64,000 nucleotides of DNA, from NCBI GenBank assembly GCA_027574665.1, contig CM050668.1:8084001-8148000 (forward strand), written 5' to 3'. The number at the start of each line of letters is the position of its first letter. Position 1 is the first letter of the stretch. A model generated the notes under the pieces. The model searched no databases, was not told the origin of the DNA, and saw only the letters and a program-made list of their open reading frames with translations. The translations under genes and the position numbers were made by a program. The stretch comes from Rhynochetos jubatus. Lineage: Eukaryota > Chordata > Aves > Eurypygiformes > Rhynochetidae. Below, in pieces: positions 23,551 through 36,800 of the stretch.

Positions 23551-26500
23551 GCCATTCCTCTCCCCTATACAGAAGCAAGAGCTCCTGCAGTTGTAAATTA
23601 AGCTTTTAGGCCCTGTGTTCTTGTGGCAGAAATCCCTTGAATCCAGGTCTGGAGAAAAGCTGCTGAAACTAGGATTTGCAAGCCCTTTCTACTCTGTTAG
23701 TTCCCACTGGATGGCTGTGTCCCCCAGACATGTCTGTTCTTCCTCTGCCTGTGGCCACGCTTCTGCAAGGCTGTCTCAGTTTTGTTACATCCCAAAAGGA
23801 AAAACTTGACATTAGCGTCATCAATAGTTAGTCACAACCATTCAGGGGAAAGGCCACAAAGATAAAATGTCCAATCTCTACTTAATTTTTTAAAAGCCTT
23901 TAAAAAACAAGGAGTTGTTTTCCTTCGCTGCCTCACACACAAGTTCAGATGAGTGTAGGCGCTGCATTTTTGGAAGCTGAAGGGAGTTTTTAATCTCCTT
24001 CCACTGCCAGTTCAAGGTCTTGGTCTTCAAAACTCTGAACGTATCTGCACCCAGCTACAAAAAGTGCCTGCACCTGCATCTACAAATCACAGAGATCTGT
24101 GTGTTCCTCTGGGACAATGCAGACCAGAGTCCAGAAGGAAGCAGCCAGGGACAAAACACACCCCATCAAGGTTGCTGTGAGCTTCCAGAGGAAATCAGAC
24201 AAATGTAGCCTGAATCACTTCTAGGAAATGCTGCAAAACTTTCCTCTTTTAAAAGCTTTGCCATCATAATCGCAGCAACATTCACAACATCAACTCTTCC
24301 CCTTCCCATTTAAAGAAAAAATATGCTGCCCCTAAGCAGAGCTTTCTCAACCCGGAGAGGCCAGACACTCCAGGAAGGCCACCAGGGATTATGCTATTAC
24401 CAGTCTAATTACCACAGAAAATGCTTACATGAAACAATGAGAGATGGTAGAACAGACCCAAAGGTAAAATCAGTGGGGACTTTTTGAAGCAAGCGAATCA
24501 TCAGAGACTTTGTTCTGCCTGCAGGGAAGGAGAAAAGAGGCCCTGAGTTAGTCATCTGGATTTACTAAAAAAAGAAGAATCAAGCAAACAAGAGGGAAAA
24601 AAATCCCCCCAAACCCACAAAACACAAAAATACTTCTTCATTTTGTATGTTTACATCTGGTGCTCTCCAAAATTGCAATTTTGGGTCTGATCAGCTACTA
24701 TGGTTTTCCAAATCTTTCAAAGAAGGCCTGAAGGCCTCCTTGAGCTGGAAACACAGACCTCATGGCTACATGAACCTTCACATAGCTGACTGTAGGAAGC
24801 ATCAGCAAAATATAAAGCCCTACCAACACCCAAACCGATTTTCTACACGTGAAAAATATGCCTAGCTCAGCACAGACACATTTTTCAAGAGCAGGCAACC
24901 TGGGAATTAGCCAAAATACTATTAAGTGCCCCCTCCTCCAGCTGTCATTAGTATTCAGATCTCTCTCCCCCTTGTTGCCAAGTATACCTGGGAGATTCCA
25001 CACAGCGAACAGCCTAGAATGTGTTGTTATTATATATAACACGGTATAATATCTTTTGATTATTGCTATTCCAAGTTTTCCGTATTTTTGCTGGTCGACA
25101 GAACTCACTTGGCCCAGCCACAGAGCAGGGACCTGTTGTGCAAGATGGTGTAACCACACTTTTTATTAAACCCAAAACCCATTCCCTGCCCACACAGCTT
25201 CCAATGTCAGTTACCGCAGCACATGCTGGGCAGACAGAACAAAGAAACGGGGAGAATGGACAAGAAAACAGGAAGATGAGATAACAGCAAAACAAATCTC
25301 AGTATGAGGATGAGGCACTGTGAGTCATCTCCTGCCTGGATGGAGAGCAGAGCACTTATGAGCCATCGTAAGTAGATGAGATTTCCAAGTGCTCTAGGTC
25401 AGATACCACCCAGAATGCTGAGCAAAACTTGGGTTTTGAAGCCTTGAATCTGGGGTTTCCCCAGCACAAGAATGCAGACTGTACTTGGGCTGATGGGCAG
25501 GTTTTAGACACCTCAGTTTCTGCTCATGAGCACAAGGAGCTTCCTGCTGGTGAGGAGCAGGGCAAGAGCCATCTCCGGATTGCCCTGGGGCACTGTTTGT
25601 CTAGAAGTGAGATCATCAGAAGGAAGGCAGTATTTTATGAAAAACCTGAGTTCAAGAAGATGGTCTGTATTTTTGCCTTGAACATTTATCTCAGCAGCAA
25701 CCGAGGTACGGACAGGTACAGGTCACCAACAGTCCTTTGGGAGACTCTAGCTCTCGTGAGGCTGAATTTTGACTGAATGCAAAATTTCTCAAAAAGCACA
25801 CTACAATCCAACACCCAAGTCTCTGCATGCAGAGTGCTTCCAGAGCAAACTGAAACACTCAACAACAATCACTGATTCAGGAAAAAGAAATTTAAAAAAT
25901 AAATGTAGAAACAGTTTAGGTGAAAGGAATGCAATTATGCACAGTGATGAACAGTTCATGAAGATCAGCACTGCACACGGAGGGAAAATAAAGGAGAATT
26001 TCTAATCACGTGAGTCATCATGTTTTATGCAGTTACTCCAAACTACAGCAGGATATTTTGGTATTATTTTATTTAGATGGTGGAAGGAAGTTCTTAAATC
26101 ATTTGTGGTCTCTTCTGATATCATAAAAAAGCCCCAAATCACCCTATTTAGTTCTCAAAGATGAAGCTATGGTAGCCTTATACAGATGGATTTTAACATG
26201 CGGTATCTAAATTTTTGGCACTAAAACCTCCTTTTCAAAAAAATAATATAGATTAAATTCTCTTACATGATTTGTACGATACTGCTCTGCTGTTGGCAGA
26301 ATTATGCTCTTCTTTCAGAAACATCTGAAGTTCAACAGCATCTTGACCTCTGACTAGGGCTTGTAGCAGCTTCTAAGATCTAAACCAGCAGATAATTCAA
26401 GTCTTAATGTGAATGATGTAATGGCAATACCCTGGATAAATTTGCCCAAGGCAAGATGAATTCAGTGTCACAGTTGTTTATACTAGCATTTGCTTTTCTA

Positions 26501-26847
26501 CAGTAGACAGATCTCATGAAGTTCTTAGCACGTCTATAGCTCTGGTGTGAAACCAGGGTCAGTGTGCATTCCTGGGGTCCCTCTCAGACTCGGTGCGTAA
26601 GGGACACAGCAATCTGTTCCAGCTTCAAAGCACAGAGAGTGCTTTTTGAACGCCGACTGTGCTTAAAGCTTTGAGGACTGGAGGTACCTTCAGGTCAGTG
26701 GCTGGTTTTGACCAAAAGGGAAGCCATCACACTTCTTAACAGTCTTAACCAGTTTATTCTGAGATGAAAGTTACTAAGTAACTATAATTATCCTGGAACT
26801 CCTTGCTTAAGTTAAACAGGCCTTTTTGACCCGGGGAGGGTAATGCT

Positions 26848-26914
26848 TCTTCAGACAAACAGGTAAACAAAGGCGCAGAAAGGCAGGCAATGAACCAAGG
26901 TCACGCCGTTAGTT
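26848..26914 (-). mobile_element. Ancient MIR-like SINE fragment
   Basis: The plus strand reads acaggtaaacaaaggcgcag, then gaaccaaggtcacgccgtt, matching the reversed MIR core (acagatgaggaaactgagg ... gcccaaggtcacacagc) with many substitutions. Boundaries are approximate. Confidence 0.55.
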
Positions 26915-29900
26915 ACTATCATTTTGGAAGTACAATTCATAGGCCACTGCTTGGTCATGAGACTGCTATGAGGATGTTCAAGGCAGACAGACAGGATGGG
27001 TTTACAAGCTTCTATCTTACACTTCAGTGACAATTTTATGAAAAAAATAAGTTCTTTAAAAAGAATCATGTGTAAAATATAAAAAAATAAATTCAAATAA
27101 AGCTTCCCAAATAAGAGCTTCTGGGCTTGCTTGTGAAAAATTACCCATTTGTTTAATTGAAAAGCATGATTTATCAGGCTAATTTCCTTCTAGCAACCAG
27201 AGACCTTTCAAAACTTGATTGCAGTTAATGTGCCAGTGTTTCAAAGCATTTTATTCAACTATCAAACAAGCTAATGAAGACCTTTAATTTACTGTTAAAG
27301 TACCAAGTGGGCTGAGCAGGTCAGACATTCCATGCTCCCAGGGCAGCAGAGGTGTGGATGAGACTCTGCGGTTGCATTGGCTCCTCAGGCCCAGATGTCC
27401 TGCAGGAGAGCTGGGGGGGGCCAAACTGGTGAAAGGATGTGCAGAGGAAGTTCTCACTCTGGGTACAAGCCACATTACCCCTAACCTGAATAGCGGCAAA
27501 GAGCTCCAATTAAACGTTCACAAGTCAGCTTGCAAGTAAGTATTTCACAACTAAATGTCTTGGCCAGGAAGGACACCTCACCTCTTGGTTCCCCCATCTA
27601 TGTTCTACGCTTTGGTGACACCTAACAGCTACTGTCTTAGAAGAACAGAAAACAATGGGACCCCCAGTGCGGGGCTGGGGAAAGGAGGTTGTGGCACTTG
27701 CAATCGACGTTATACAGCCTCTGGATAGAGGAGATGAAATGGCAGGTACCTGTCACGTATAGCTGGACACAGCAACTACCAACTGCAGCACCAGCCAACT
27801 GCAAGTAACTCGCCAAAACTCCGTACACCACAAAGTGGCAGGCTAAAACTGTCCCCATCTAAGGCAAGCAAGATTTGCTCTGCCTGGGCCTGTGAGGAGC
27901 CAAGTGTAAATATTTGGTCTTGGTATTTTGCTCCAAATCCTTGTTCTCTTAGCTAGTGGCTGGCAAAGCTTGTGTACATCCTTCGAGATTCAATAGCTAC
28001 GGTCACTCCTATGAATTCCTCATTCTCAGTCACACCTAGATGCATTAATAAGTTGCACCTCTGACTTTACTGGAAACATGGGAAGTCTGGGAGGGAAAAT
28101 AATCATTGGCAAAAAGAGGGAAAGTAGTGCATGTGTTGCTGAACCTAACCATCACTTAAGAGAGAAGCTGAAAGATGCTGATCACGCTGATTTGCTGATC
28201 AGGTGAGCTACTTAAACCGGTTTGCTGCAATAAGCATTATTGAAATGGACCCAGTTCAGCCCTTCAGCTCTGCGCAAAGCCAGGTAAAATGACTTAAATC
28301 ATGTCCACTTCATGAAGGCTGAAAATCATTGTTGAAGCAAAATTGAGACAGCATGGCTCAGGATGTGGGAAGGGTGTCTCCACAGCTACTAGGAGGTGAA
28401 AAATGACCTCATCTTCTCATTTACTTCTGATACTGAAATAGGCAATTGAAGAAAATATCCCTCCCTCCCTCCGCCCCCCCAGCCCCAGCCTCCTAAAGAT
28501 CAACACATCTGCAAACACATTCTGCAAACCTAAGGGAAGAAAGCCAGATTGTAGCCTGCCTTATCTCTTCTGACTTGCTAAATGTATTTCAGGCCTCAAG
28601 CATCACATGACTGTACATAACGTGTGGATACAATAACTAATGTGGCTTTCATAACGGATCAGCGGGGATCAGCAATGTTGAGCAAACACCCTTATTTGCA
28701 AAAGCACCTTCCCAGCCCATGAAGCAGGTGACCTTGTCTCCCAAGGGTTACAGTGCAAAGTTAATGATCCGCAAATTAAGGATTAGAAACTTGTGTGAAA
28801 TTTATCCACAGCTCCCCCTTAACCTCACCGTTTTGCACTGAATCAAACAGACGCTGTCACTGCTCCATAGAAACATAGTGCAATAGAAGAGGCCAGTTCC
28901 TGCCAGTGCAGAAGGCAGCAGACAGTGCATTTTCTGCAAGAACGCACCTGCTGGTGGGACAAGATTTCACGAGAAAGCATAGATGAGTATCTTGTTGAAT
29001 GTCCTTGGTTGTACCTCCAACAGAAGAACACAACACATCTTGCATAGTCCTACCTATGTACATGGTAGGCAGGTAGGACTCCACAGCTATCTGGGGACTC
29101 CTAAAGACCAGGTCAGGGTACAAGCTATTATGTTTCCAGAGGAGTTTTCTACACACTGGAAAGTTCTGATTGTACAGGACAAAATCCTGTATGCTCTGCT
29201 GGACCACAGGATTCAGATATTCACAAGGTTTAACTCCAAATGAAATCCATGTGGAAAAATTCCCTGCACATTGCCTCTCACATTCTCGATCCTTTACATC
29301 CCATATCCAGATGGTGAGGCGGCCTTATTTGCCTATATATTTCCAGAGTAACCTTATGTGCACTGCACACACTTCTGACCACACTACACTTCTCTTAGAA
29401 CTGACGTAGCTAGGTTGGGCTCACAGGGGTTTGCCATTTCCACTTGAGAATCCCCGAATCTCTCGGTCAGTTTAACTTCTGGGTAAGTCCTGGGGCTATT
29501 TTGATTTTGTGGGCCTGTGAACAGCATGCTCTTTCCTCTCTAAGGAGTTTTTGGCTGTGGCAATGCATTAACTGCTGTTGAAGCTGGCTTTAGAAGTTGC
29601 AGCCTGCCCTACAGGACTAATTCCTACACATTTGCTGTGCTAGTCAAAGCTTTTGTCTGGCTACAGGACTGACAGGGAGCTCCTGTGACAGAAAATCAGC
29701 AAAGAGGAAGAAACAGTGAATATTTTAAATCCACGCTAACGTCTGACCCCTTTAAGAGAAGCTGAGGCAAGCTGGCAGGAATCTCGGTTAGGCAAGGCGG
29801 CCTTGCTGAGACAAAGCAGGGCCTGTTGGTCATTTGTCTGTAGGAGGCAGAGGGCCTGAGCCAGCATGTCCAGGTCTCTCTTGGCAGGAGCTCCAACAGG

Positions 29901-31953
29901 GAAGCAGCCCGGTCTCTCAACAACCTCCATTTCCCGTAGCACATTATCAACACCTATTCTCTCCTGTTTGTCATATTCAGAAGGGTCTTTTTTGACATGA
30001 TTACTTTGATAGGAATGAGCCTTTCCTGGAGCGATTTAGAAGATAAAGCCCAGTTGTTCCCCTAGTATCTAACACCGGCTCTTCCTTCAAATATCTCAAA
30101 CCTTTTGATTCCAGAGAACACATTCCAGCAAATACTTGAAAATACTCTCCTCCTCTTGCCTCTCATACCAGGATAAGATTTTTAACCCGTTGTTATCCCT
30201 TGAAATCCAGATACAACAGCACGTACAAGAACTCTCATGCACTCCATGGGGTTTAATACTAGCGACAAACCAAAACGAAGGATGTACTAAAGAGACATAA
30301 AACTAACTGCACGCTTAGGAAATGTACACACATTTGCCTACACAAGGCCTGCTTCTGTAATACTTGGGAGTCATGTGGATTTGCGTGAGGATCCAATTTG
30401 CCAGTGCGAAAATCATGACAGTGTCCTGTCTATCAACGGGAAACCTCTGCAGAGGACCCGAATTCTGATTTCACATCTTCAGATTGTGTGTTCTACCACG
30501 GTGAACAGGGAACACTCTTCACTTGTTTTACACACCATATCTGTGCATTCATAGATGTTGCAAGGGAGGAGTTGCTGAAACAAAGTCAGTGATGAACATA
30601 ACGTGCTGTAGAACTGGACCATCTTGCCCTGAATCCTGTTTCTGACAGTAGCAAATGCTGAGGGCAGAACGTAAGAATATGACATTTTTCTAGCCTCTCC
30701 TGCTGCACCCTGTTTAGTGTCTCACAGGTAACAAAACCTCACATTCTTCTAAACCATTCCTTGGTCCTTGAGCCCTTATTTTAAGAGCAAAATGTTAGTA
30801 GTGATAATCTGAGTGCCCTGAGGAACTAAAGATGAATTGAAGAACGAAGTGTCTTTAAGACAGCAGGGGAAAAAACCACTGAGATATTTTAAAATGGAAC
30901 ATTACAAACACTGAAAACAAGCAGACTAAAGAAATGGGACAGCGAGACACACAAGGGAGCAAGTGGAAGGAGGCAGTCAACTGCATAAAGTTTGCTTTAT
31001 ATAAAAAATCTCCACTCCTAGGCTTAAATCATGGCTTTCCTCTGCCACTGACTCCCAATAAAAAACAACAGCAATAACAACAGGAAAAATGTTCCAGCTT
31101 TGGGGATCAAGGGAGAAATTCAGGCACGAGGTTCTGTAACATGTATCCCCCTCCCAACTGCTTTCTCTCCCCCTGCAATCACCACCCATGTCTTTGTCTG
31201 GAGAGCTGACAGGTTTAAATAGAGCATATAAAACTGACTGTTTTCAAGACCCCAGTTCTGCCTGTATTAGTCAGCATGTAACAGACTTCTTTACACTCAG
31301 AGTCACTTTTTCAGATTTCAGTTTTGATTACTTCAGGGCTGTGTTTCATGCTATGCTGTTATTTATTTTAATGAACTCTGCCTACTCTATCATTTGGTTC
31401 AAACTAGAAGATCTTTGGAGCTGTTATGCTACGCACAAATTCAGGATGATACAGCAAAGTAACCTAAATGGAATGAGGCCAAACAACATGTAATCATGTC
31501 TAACAAGGAGGGAGGGTAGAGAGTGCAGAGGGGGATGGGTGAGGAGAAGTAGAGATACAATAAATACCGCGCATGGAAAACCAATGCTTCTCACTACACA
31601 CAAGGCCTGACAAACAAGCGGGAGGACAGATCTGGCTGAGAGGGGAGAGCAAGATCTGGCCATCAGGTAGATGGACAGTGAAAGTCATTTTCTGAACTGG
31701 CAGCTGATTTTTTTTTTTTTGGTAGTAGCCTGTTTTCACAAGGGGGAAACTATTCCTAGAGAAAGAACTTGCCAGTAAATTGCTCTTAATTTGTTTGCAT
31801 GGCTGTTCATAATTAGCAGAAAGCAGAAAAGGGGAAAAAAAAAAAAGTGGAATTACAACAAGAAGAGACACTCCACTTACCTGCTTCCTAATCTGCTTGT
31901 TACCTGAAGACTAAGCTTTTTCAGTTCTTGGCATTAACTAAAGTCTTTCTTAC

Positions 31954-32067
31954 CTCTCTTCCCATGAAACTTGAATTCATTCCTGCTCTCCTTGTTCTTT
32001 AAGTGGAGTGAGTAGTCAGTACTTTCGTCATCCGCTTCTTGGGCAGAGCTAGAAATGGGATAAACTT
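31954..32067 (-). other. Candidate exon of unknown gene (unconfirmed)
   Basis: On the minus strand a good acceptor (ttatctctgcctcag) is followed by 114 open bases and a good donor (AGAG followed by GTAAGA). The exon would be 38 codons, symmetric phase 1-1. The peptide includes EVYPISSSAQ and ADDESTDYSLHLKNKES; it is acidic, Ser-rich and hydrophilic, unlike most chance frames here. I do not recognise the protein, and no partner exons were identified nearby. It could be a chance combination of splice-like signals, so this is only a pointer. Confidence 0.25.
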
Positions 32068-33785
32068 CTGAGGCAGAGATAACACCAAGTGGATCCACAT
32101 GTTTGCAGAACAAATAGATGAGTTGAAGGTAAGGCAATATATTCACCAGAATATTTCACTGCTTTTACTCCAGTTGGTTGAATGACAGAAAGGTGTCTGC
32201 ACTGCAGTAATTTGTCCCAAGGGGAAATGATAATAAACTAGGTACACAGCATCTGTTTAACTTGGAAACCTGCAAAAAGAAAAAGAGAGGAGATAATGGA
32301 GCTTAAGGAAGAGCAGAAGCCCTAGAGGCTTTTATCCCTTCCTCATACACCAACCACACTCATGGAAGGACTTATGTTGTTCTCCACATCCCTTTGACAT
32401 GAACCTATCACTAAGCATACCAGAACTCCCCCTACTGAGGAGCTACCACAACCACAACTAAATATTTGGGGAAAGTTCTCAGGCAAAAGACTTCTCTGCT
32501 GGAAAGTGCTGATTTGTTGAAACCAAAGCTTTCTGTGGAAAAACATCAGTTTCAGTGAAATGTTAGCTAGGAAGAGGTTCTTGTGCTCACAGTGCAATTG
32601 CCTGGCAAGACCAGGCAGATAGAGCATTCCTTCTGGGGTTCTTTTGTACTGTCCATATGCTGCAGGGTTAGACAGACAAGCAGGCAGAAATACAAACACA
32701 AACCAGAAAGGGCAACCTCTGAATGCGGCCTTCCACAAAGAAGAAGAGGTGTTTGAACGTGGCCTTTCCCACTGGACTACTACCATATGGGAAGGGGGCT
32801 ACTTCCTGTCTGTATCTTTCTTCAAAAGATAGGCATAAGCACTTTGGTTTTCTTTTTCAAGAAAAGAACAAACAAAGAGACAAAGCCATTAAACTTTTCA
32901 TGAAACAGCACTCTGTTCCCACTCTAGTTTTAACACAAATCATATCATTGTACTCGCACTACAGACTTGATAATTATTTTGGCTAAAGGAAACTAAACAA
33001 AGAAGAACAAAACCTTGTAACTCTGTGTGATGGCTCTACATTTAGAAAGATTAAGCATAAGACTTAAAATGAAAGAAATCTTGCCTCACTCTCTACCCTC
33101 CAGCCTGAGGCTGACTCTCCTTGCATGCACACTTCCACACTTTGTCAGCACCAGCTCACTAACTCAGTGAACCAAGGTGCAATCTGGGTCCCCTCACTAG
33201 GGGAACAACATTTTTCGAATGATGTTTAAAAGCCCTAAAAATCTGTCTGAAAATGCCAGATCCTCTGTTTAACTGATGTGGCTGCAGTAAAATTTTGATT
33301 AAAAGAATCTAACTGCAGGAAGTTGGGTTTTTTTTTAGCCCAGGTGGAAAACAGAAAGGCTCTTTTTGATTCTTTAATCTCATCCTATGCTATCATGAGC
33401 AACTGCATTGTTTAACTCCCTTCTCAAACAACTCAGGCCCCATATATGCCAGGGATTTTTAAAATGGCTCAGCTGCTTGGCAAATTCTCAGTTAACTCGA
33501 CCTGGCTCTGCACTTGTCTATGCTGATGGCTGCACGGGGGCTGCTGCTGCTGCTCTGTGGTGTCTCTGCTAAAGGCAGGTGATGCATGTTTCACCGTAGT
33601 TGTCCTGAGTCCAAGAGAACTGTGCCTCTTCCCAATTCTGTTTCCAAGGCAGCATCATCAACCAGCTTCAAGTCACTATCAAACTTGGACAAAAACAAAT
33701 GAAAAAGCTACCTTCTGGGTATGCCTAGCTATGAAATATGACATTTGAAAATGGTTTTGATTGGGTTGTTTTTTGTTGGTTTTGG

Positions 33786-33800
33786 TTTTTTTTTTTTTTT
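33786..33800. repeat. T homopolymer, 15 bases
   Basis: A run of 15 T follows a T/G-rich lead (ttttttgttggttttggt). It is low-complexity sequence with no recognised source element. Confidence 0.85.
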
Positions 33801-36800
33801 GGAAGCCACAAGCCATGAAAAGAGGATGAAGACAAGGGCTTGCAGACACTGCTTGCTGGAATACAACTGAGCATATTAACTGAGGTTCCAAGCAGCAATG
33901 AAGACCAGTCCACAAACAAGCTGTGAGCCCATAGCCACCATGACACAGGTCTGCAGTTAGGTTGAAAACTGAACTACAGCTGTTTCAAACACCATGGCAT
34001 TGTCTCCTCTTAAGTCCTTATGTTGGTCCAAAATAATCTTTATGTGCGGATCAGTATTATGTGACTGACATTTTTATGTCCATCATTTGCTGTACACAAT
34101 CACTGTTGTGACAGCAAGTGATAATGCCTTGCACTTTAGGGTATGCTGATGTATAAGCCACTCCAGAGGGAATTGCCCAGGGAGGAAGCAACAATGGCCC
34201 ATGCATTAGCCAGATACAGAAGGTCGACAGGAGTTGCAGTATGCTGCTGTGCCATCAAACCTGCCCAAGCAGTTATCAAAAGGAAGGTTAGCAGAGACAG
34301 TTTGGTCCCAGGCTGTGTTTGCCCATCAGGTATTTGAGCTGTAAAAGGTCAAGAAAATTCAAGAGCCACTTTGTGAGAGGGAGGGCCTATTTGCCAACGC
34401 ATGGGTCAATGGAAATCTGCTGTGACCGAAACAGTGAGTAATACAAAGGTTGCTCCCATGTCACAGCTTCTATTAGGGTATTGACTTCCAGCACGCACAT
34501 GACTGCATCTGACTGACAAGGTGGCCACAATTCAACTAAAAACCTGTACACCCCCCTTTAGTGCTATCTGGATGTAAAAAGGTACGTCTAAAAAAGGAAT
34601 AACAAATCTATCACCCCAAATACCATAAAAAGATTATGTTCCTAAAATGCAGATGTTGAATCCCTGATTAATGCAAATAACTGATTTATTATTTTTTTTT
34701 CTGCAAATATAAGTGTCCCACTTGCTTAGATAATCCAGTCTAAATACTGACAAGCATTGTAGGAAGTTATGGCTTGGCTATAGCTTTTTGACTATCAGTA
34801 GGAGAAAGATCCATAATATAATCCTGTAAGGCTTGATTCAGTCACACTTCAGTATCAGACTTTGGCACACTTGTCATCTCTCTGTTTAGAATCACTGACA
34901 CGTATTTACAGCTGTTTAAGTCTGTTTCTTCCCAACTTTCAGTCTAAACATTTCTTTGAAAACACAGAAATATCCATGACAAATTAGAAGATATACATCA
35001 ACCAGCAGGTCATAGAAGACTTCATATGATAGGCAAGAAGAATATTACTATTACACTGTTGTCCAACACAGAGGCAAAGCTTCTTTATCAGAAAGGTATC
35101 TTGCTAGTAATGCGGGCTTCCCAGAGACTCCAATTCTCTGAACACAAAAGGCTTGGTAATGAGGAGAAACACCACGTTTAGACCACTACTGCAAAGCTAT
35201 AGTGTTGGTTATTTTGTTTTCCTTTTTTTCTTTCTGTCACTCAAAAAAGAAAAGGGGAACTTCTTGTCAAGTGCCTTTGCTGTAAGAAATTATTACAAGT
35301 TTTCTTTTTGTCCCCTTCTTTTCTTTTCTACTCTAAAGGAAATCTTTCTGTAGAGAATGGCATTGCTAAAGTGTTGAAAAAACAGAATGCAGGCTGCCTC
35401 CAGTCATAGCATAATCCATATATTACACCCGGTTGTATTCGCTCCAGCAGCAGGTTGAACAGATTTGGGCAGTCAGGACAACACTGCTGTCACTGCCATT
35501 TTACGGTCACATTTGTGCAAGTCCCTCTTTGAAAGATACCGTGAAACAGTACCACTCCACCAGACTTTCCTGGGACGACACTAGTTTACACCAGCTCTGA
35601 TTTTCAGGCTCATTCTCTAAGTACCAGTGTGTGTGGAAACAATTATAAGAGATGTAAGGAAAAGACTGGTGACTTTCTGTGGTTATTCCATGCTTTCTTG
35701 TACCATGTTTTGCCAATTTACAGATGACTTGCTTATTAACCCAGTTTGCCCTCATGGTATCATAACTAATCTACGGGCTGGTTCCTGCTATGCTAATCTA
35801 TCACTTTGTGCAACAGCTGCATCTGAAATGGGATGAGAAATACAGATTTACTGCAGAGTAGCAGCAAGCAATCCTTAGTACTGAACCTGTGATCTTTTAA
35901 GAACTTGGAAGTCCCATGGGGTTTTGATTGAGGTGTGCAGAATTCACTTTTAAAGGTCGTACATGAACAGAAACACAGTGAGGACAAACAATAGTAGGGG
36001 CTTTTATGGTCCTCAAAACAGTAACGTGTAACATCATACGCTCATGTAAGGACACCAGGAGTTAAAGTCCTTCTACAAGGAGCAGAAATTAACTGTTAGT
36101 TTGCTTTGTTCACTTAATTTTGCCCAGATAATTTCCCATCCCTTCATTTTTAGAACAGAATGAGAGACATTCTTCCAGCCAATATGAATGTGATATTTTA
36201 GAAATATTTTCCTCATTTAAATTAGAATGAAAAGCTTAACTTCGTTTTTTCATTGCAACTATTCATTTTGTCTTATCTTTTTCAATTTAAGCTTCCATTT
36301 ATGTGTTTCAAATAGTACAGTTTATAAAAGAAATTGCTCAAAGCAGATGTTTCAACAATGTCAAAACCTTTCCTGTAAAAATGATTTAGAAAGACAAAAT
36401 GTGATAGGATAGTCTCAGAACAAGCTGTCTCCTGTAAAAAAGGTTTGATTTTAATGAATTATCATTTTGCAACACAGACATTTCAACAAGAAATTCTTGA
36501 TTAATTCCTTCCAATAACCTCTCAAGAAGGAACATCCTTTTACTATCTATGAGCCTGGAATTACTGTGCAAGTGTGCTGAAGAGTGCTAGAGACAGGTAT
36601 GTGCTCAAAGCCACCTGGGTACTTCTCCTTCATGACTCACTCTGGTAACCTCAAAGAAAGGACGGATAAAGTGTTCCTCTCAGAATGACAACAGAACAAT
36701 GCAATCCCCATGCCCTTGATGAATCAGGCCAGAACAAAGTAGGTTGCTTTATTTTCACTTGTCACTCCAATATCCTTTTGCACACTCTTCAACAAGGAAG

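Noticed and set aside
24698-25159. 153-codon minus-strand open frame
   Set aside because: Its length is within chance expectation. The composition is random-looking and there is no domain.
28857-29320. About 155 open codons on the minus strand (includes KPCEYLNPVVQQSIQDF) with a donor-like CAG/GTGCGT near 28950
   Set aside because: The sequence looks somewhat protein-like, but a frame this long is expected about once by chance in 64 kb. No acceptor or family was recognised. A TBLASTN hit in other birds would reopen it.
32343-32786. 147-codon minus-strand open frame close to the candidate exon
   Set aside because: No immunoglobulin-like or other domain pattern was seen that could link it to the candidate exon; chance frame.
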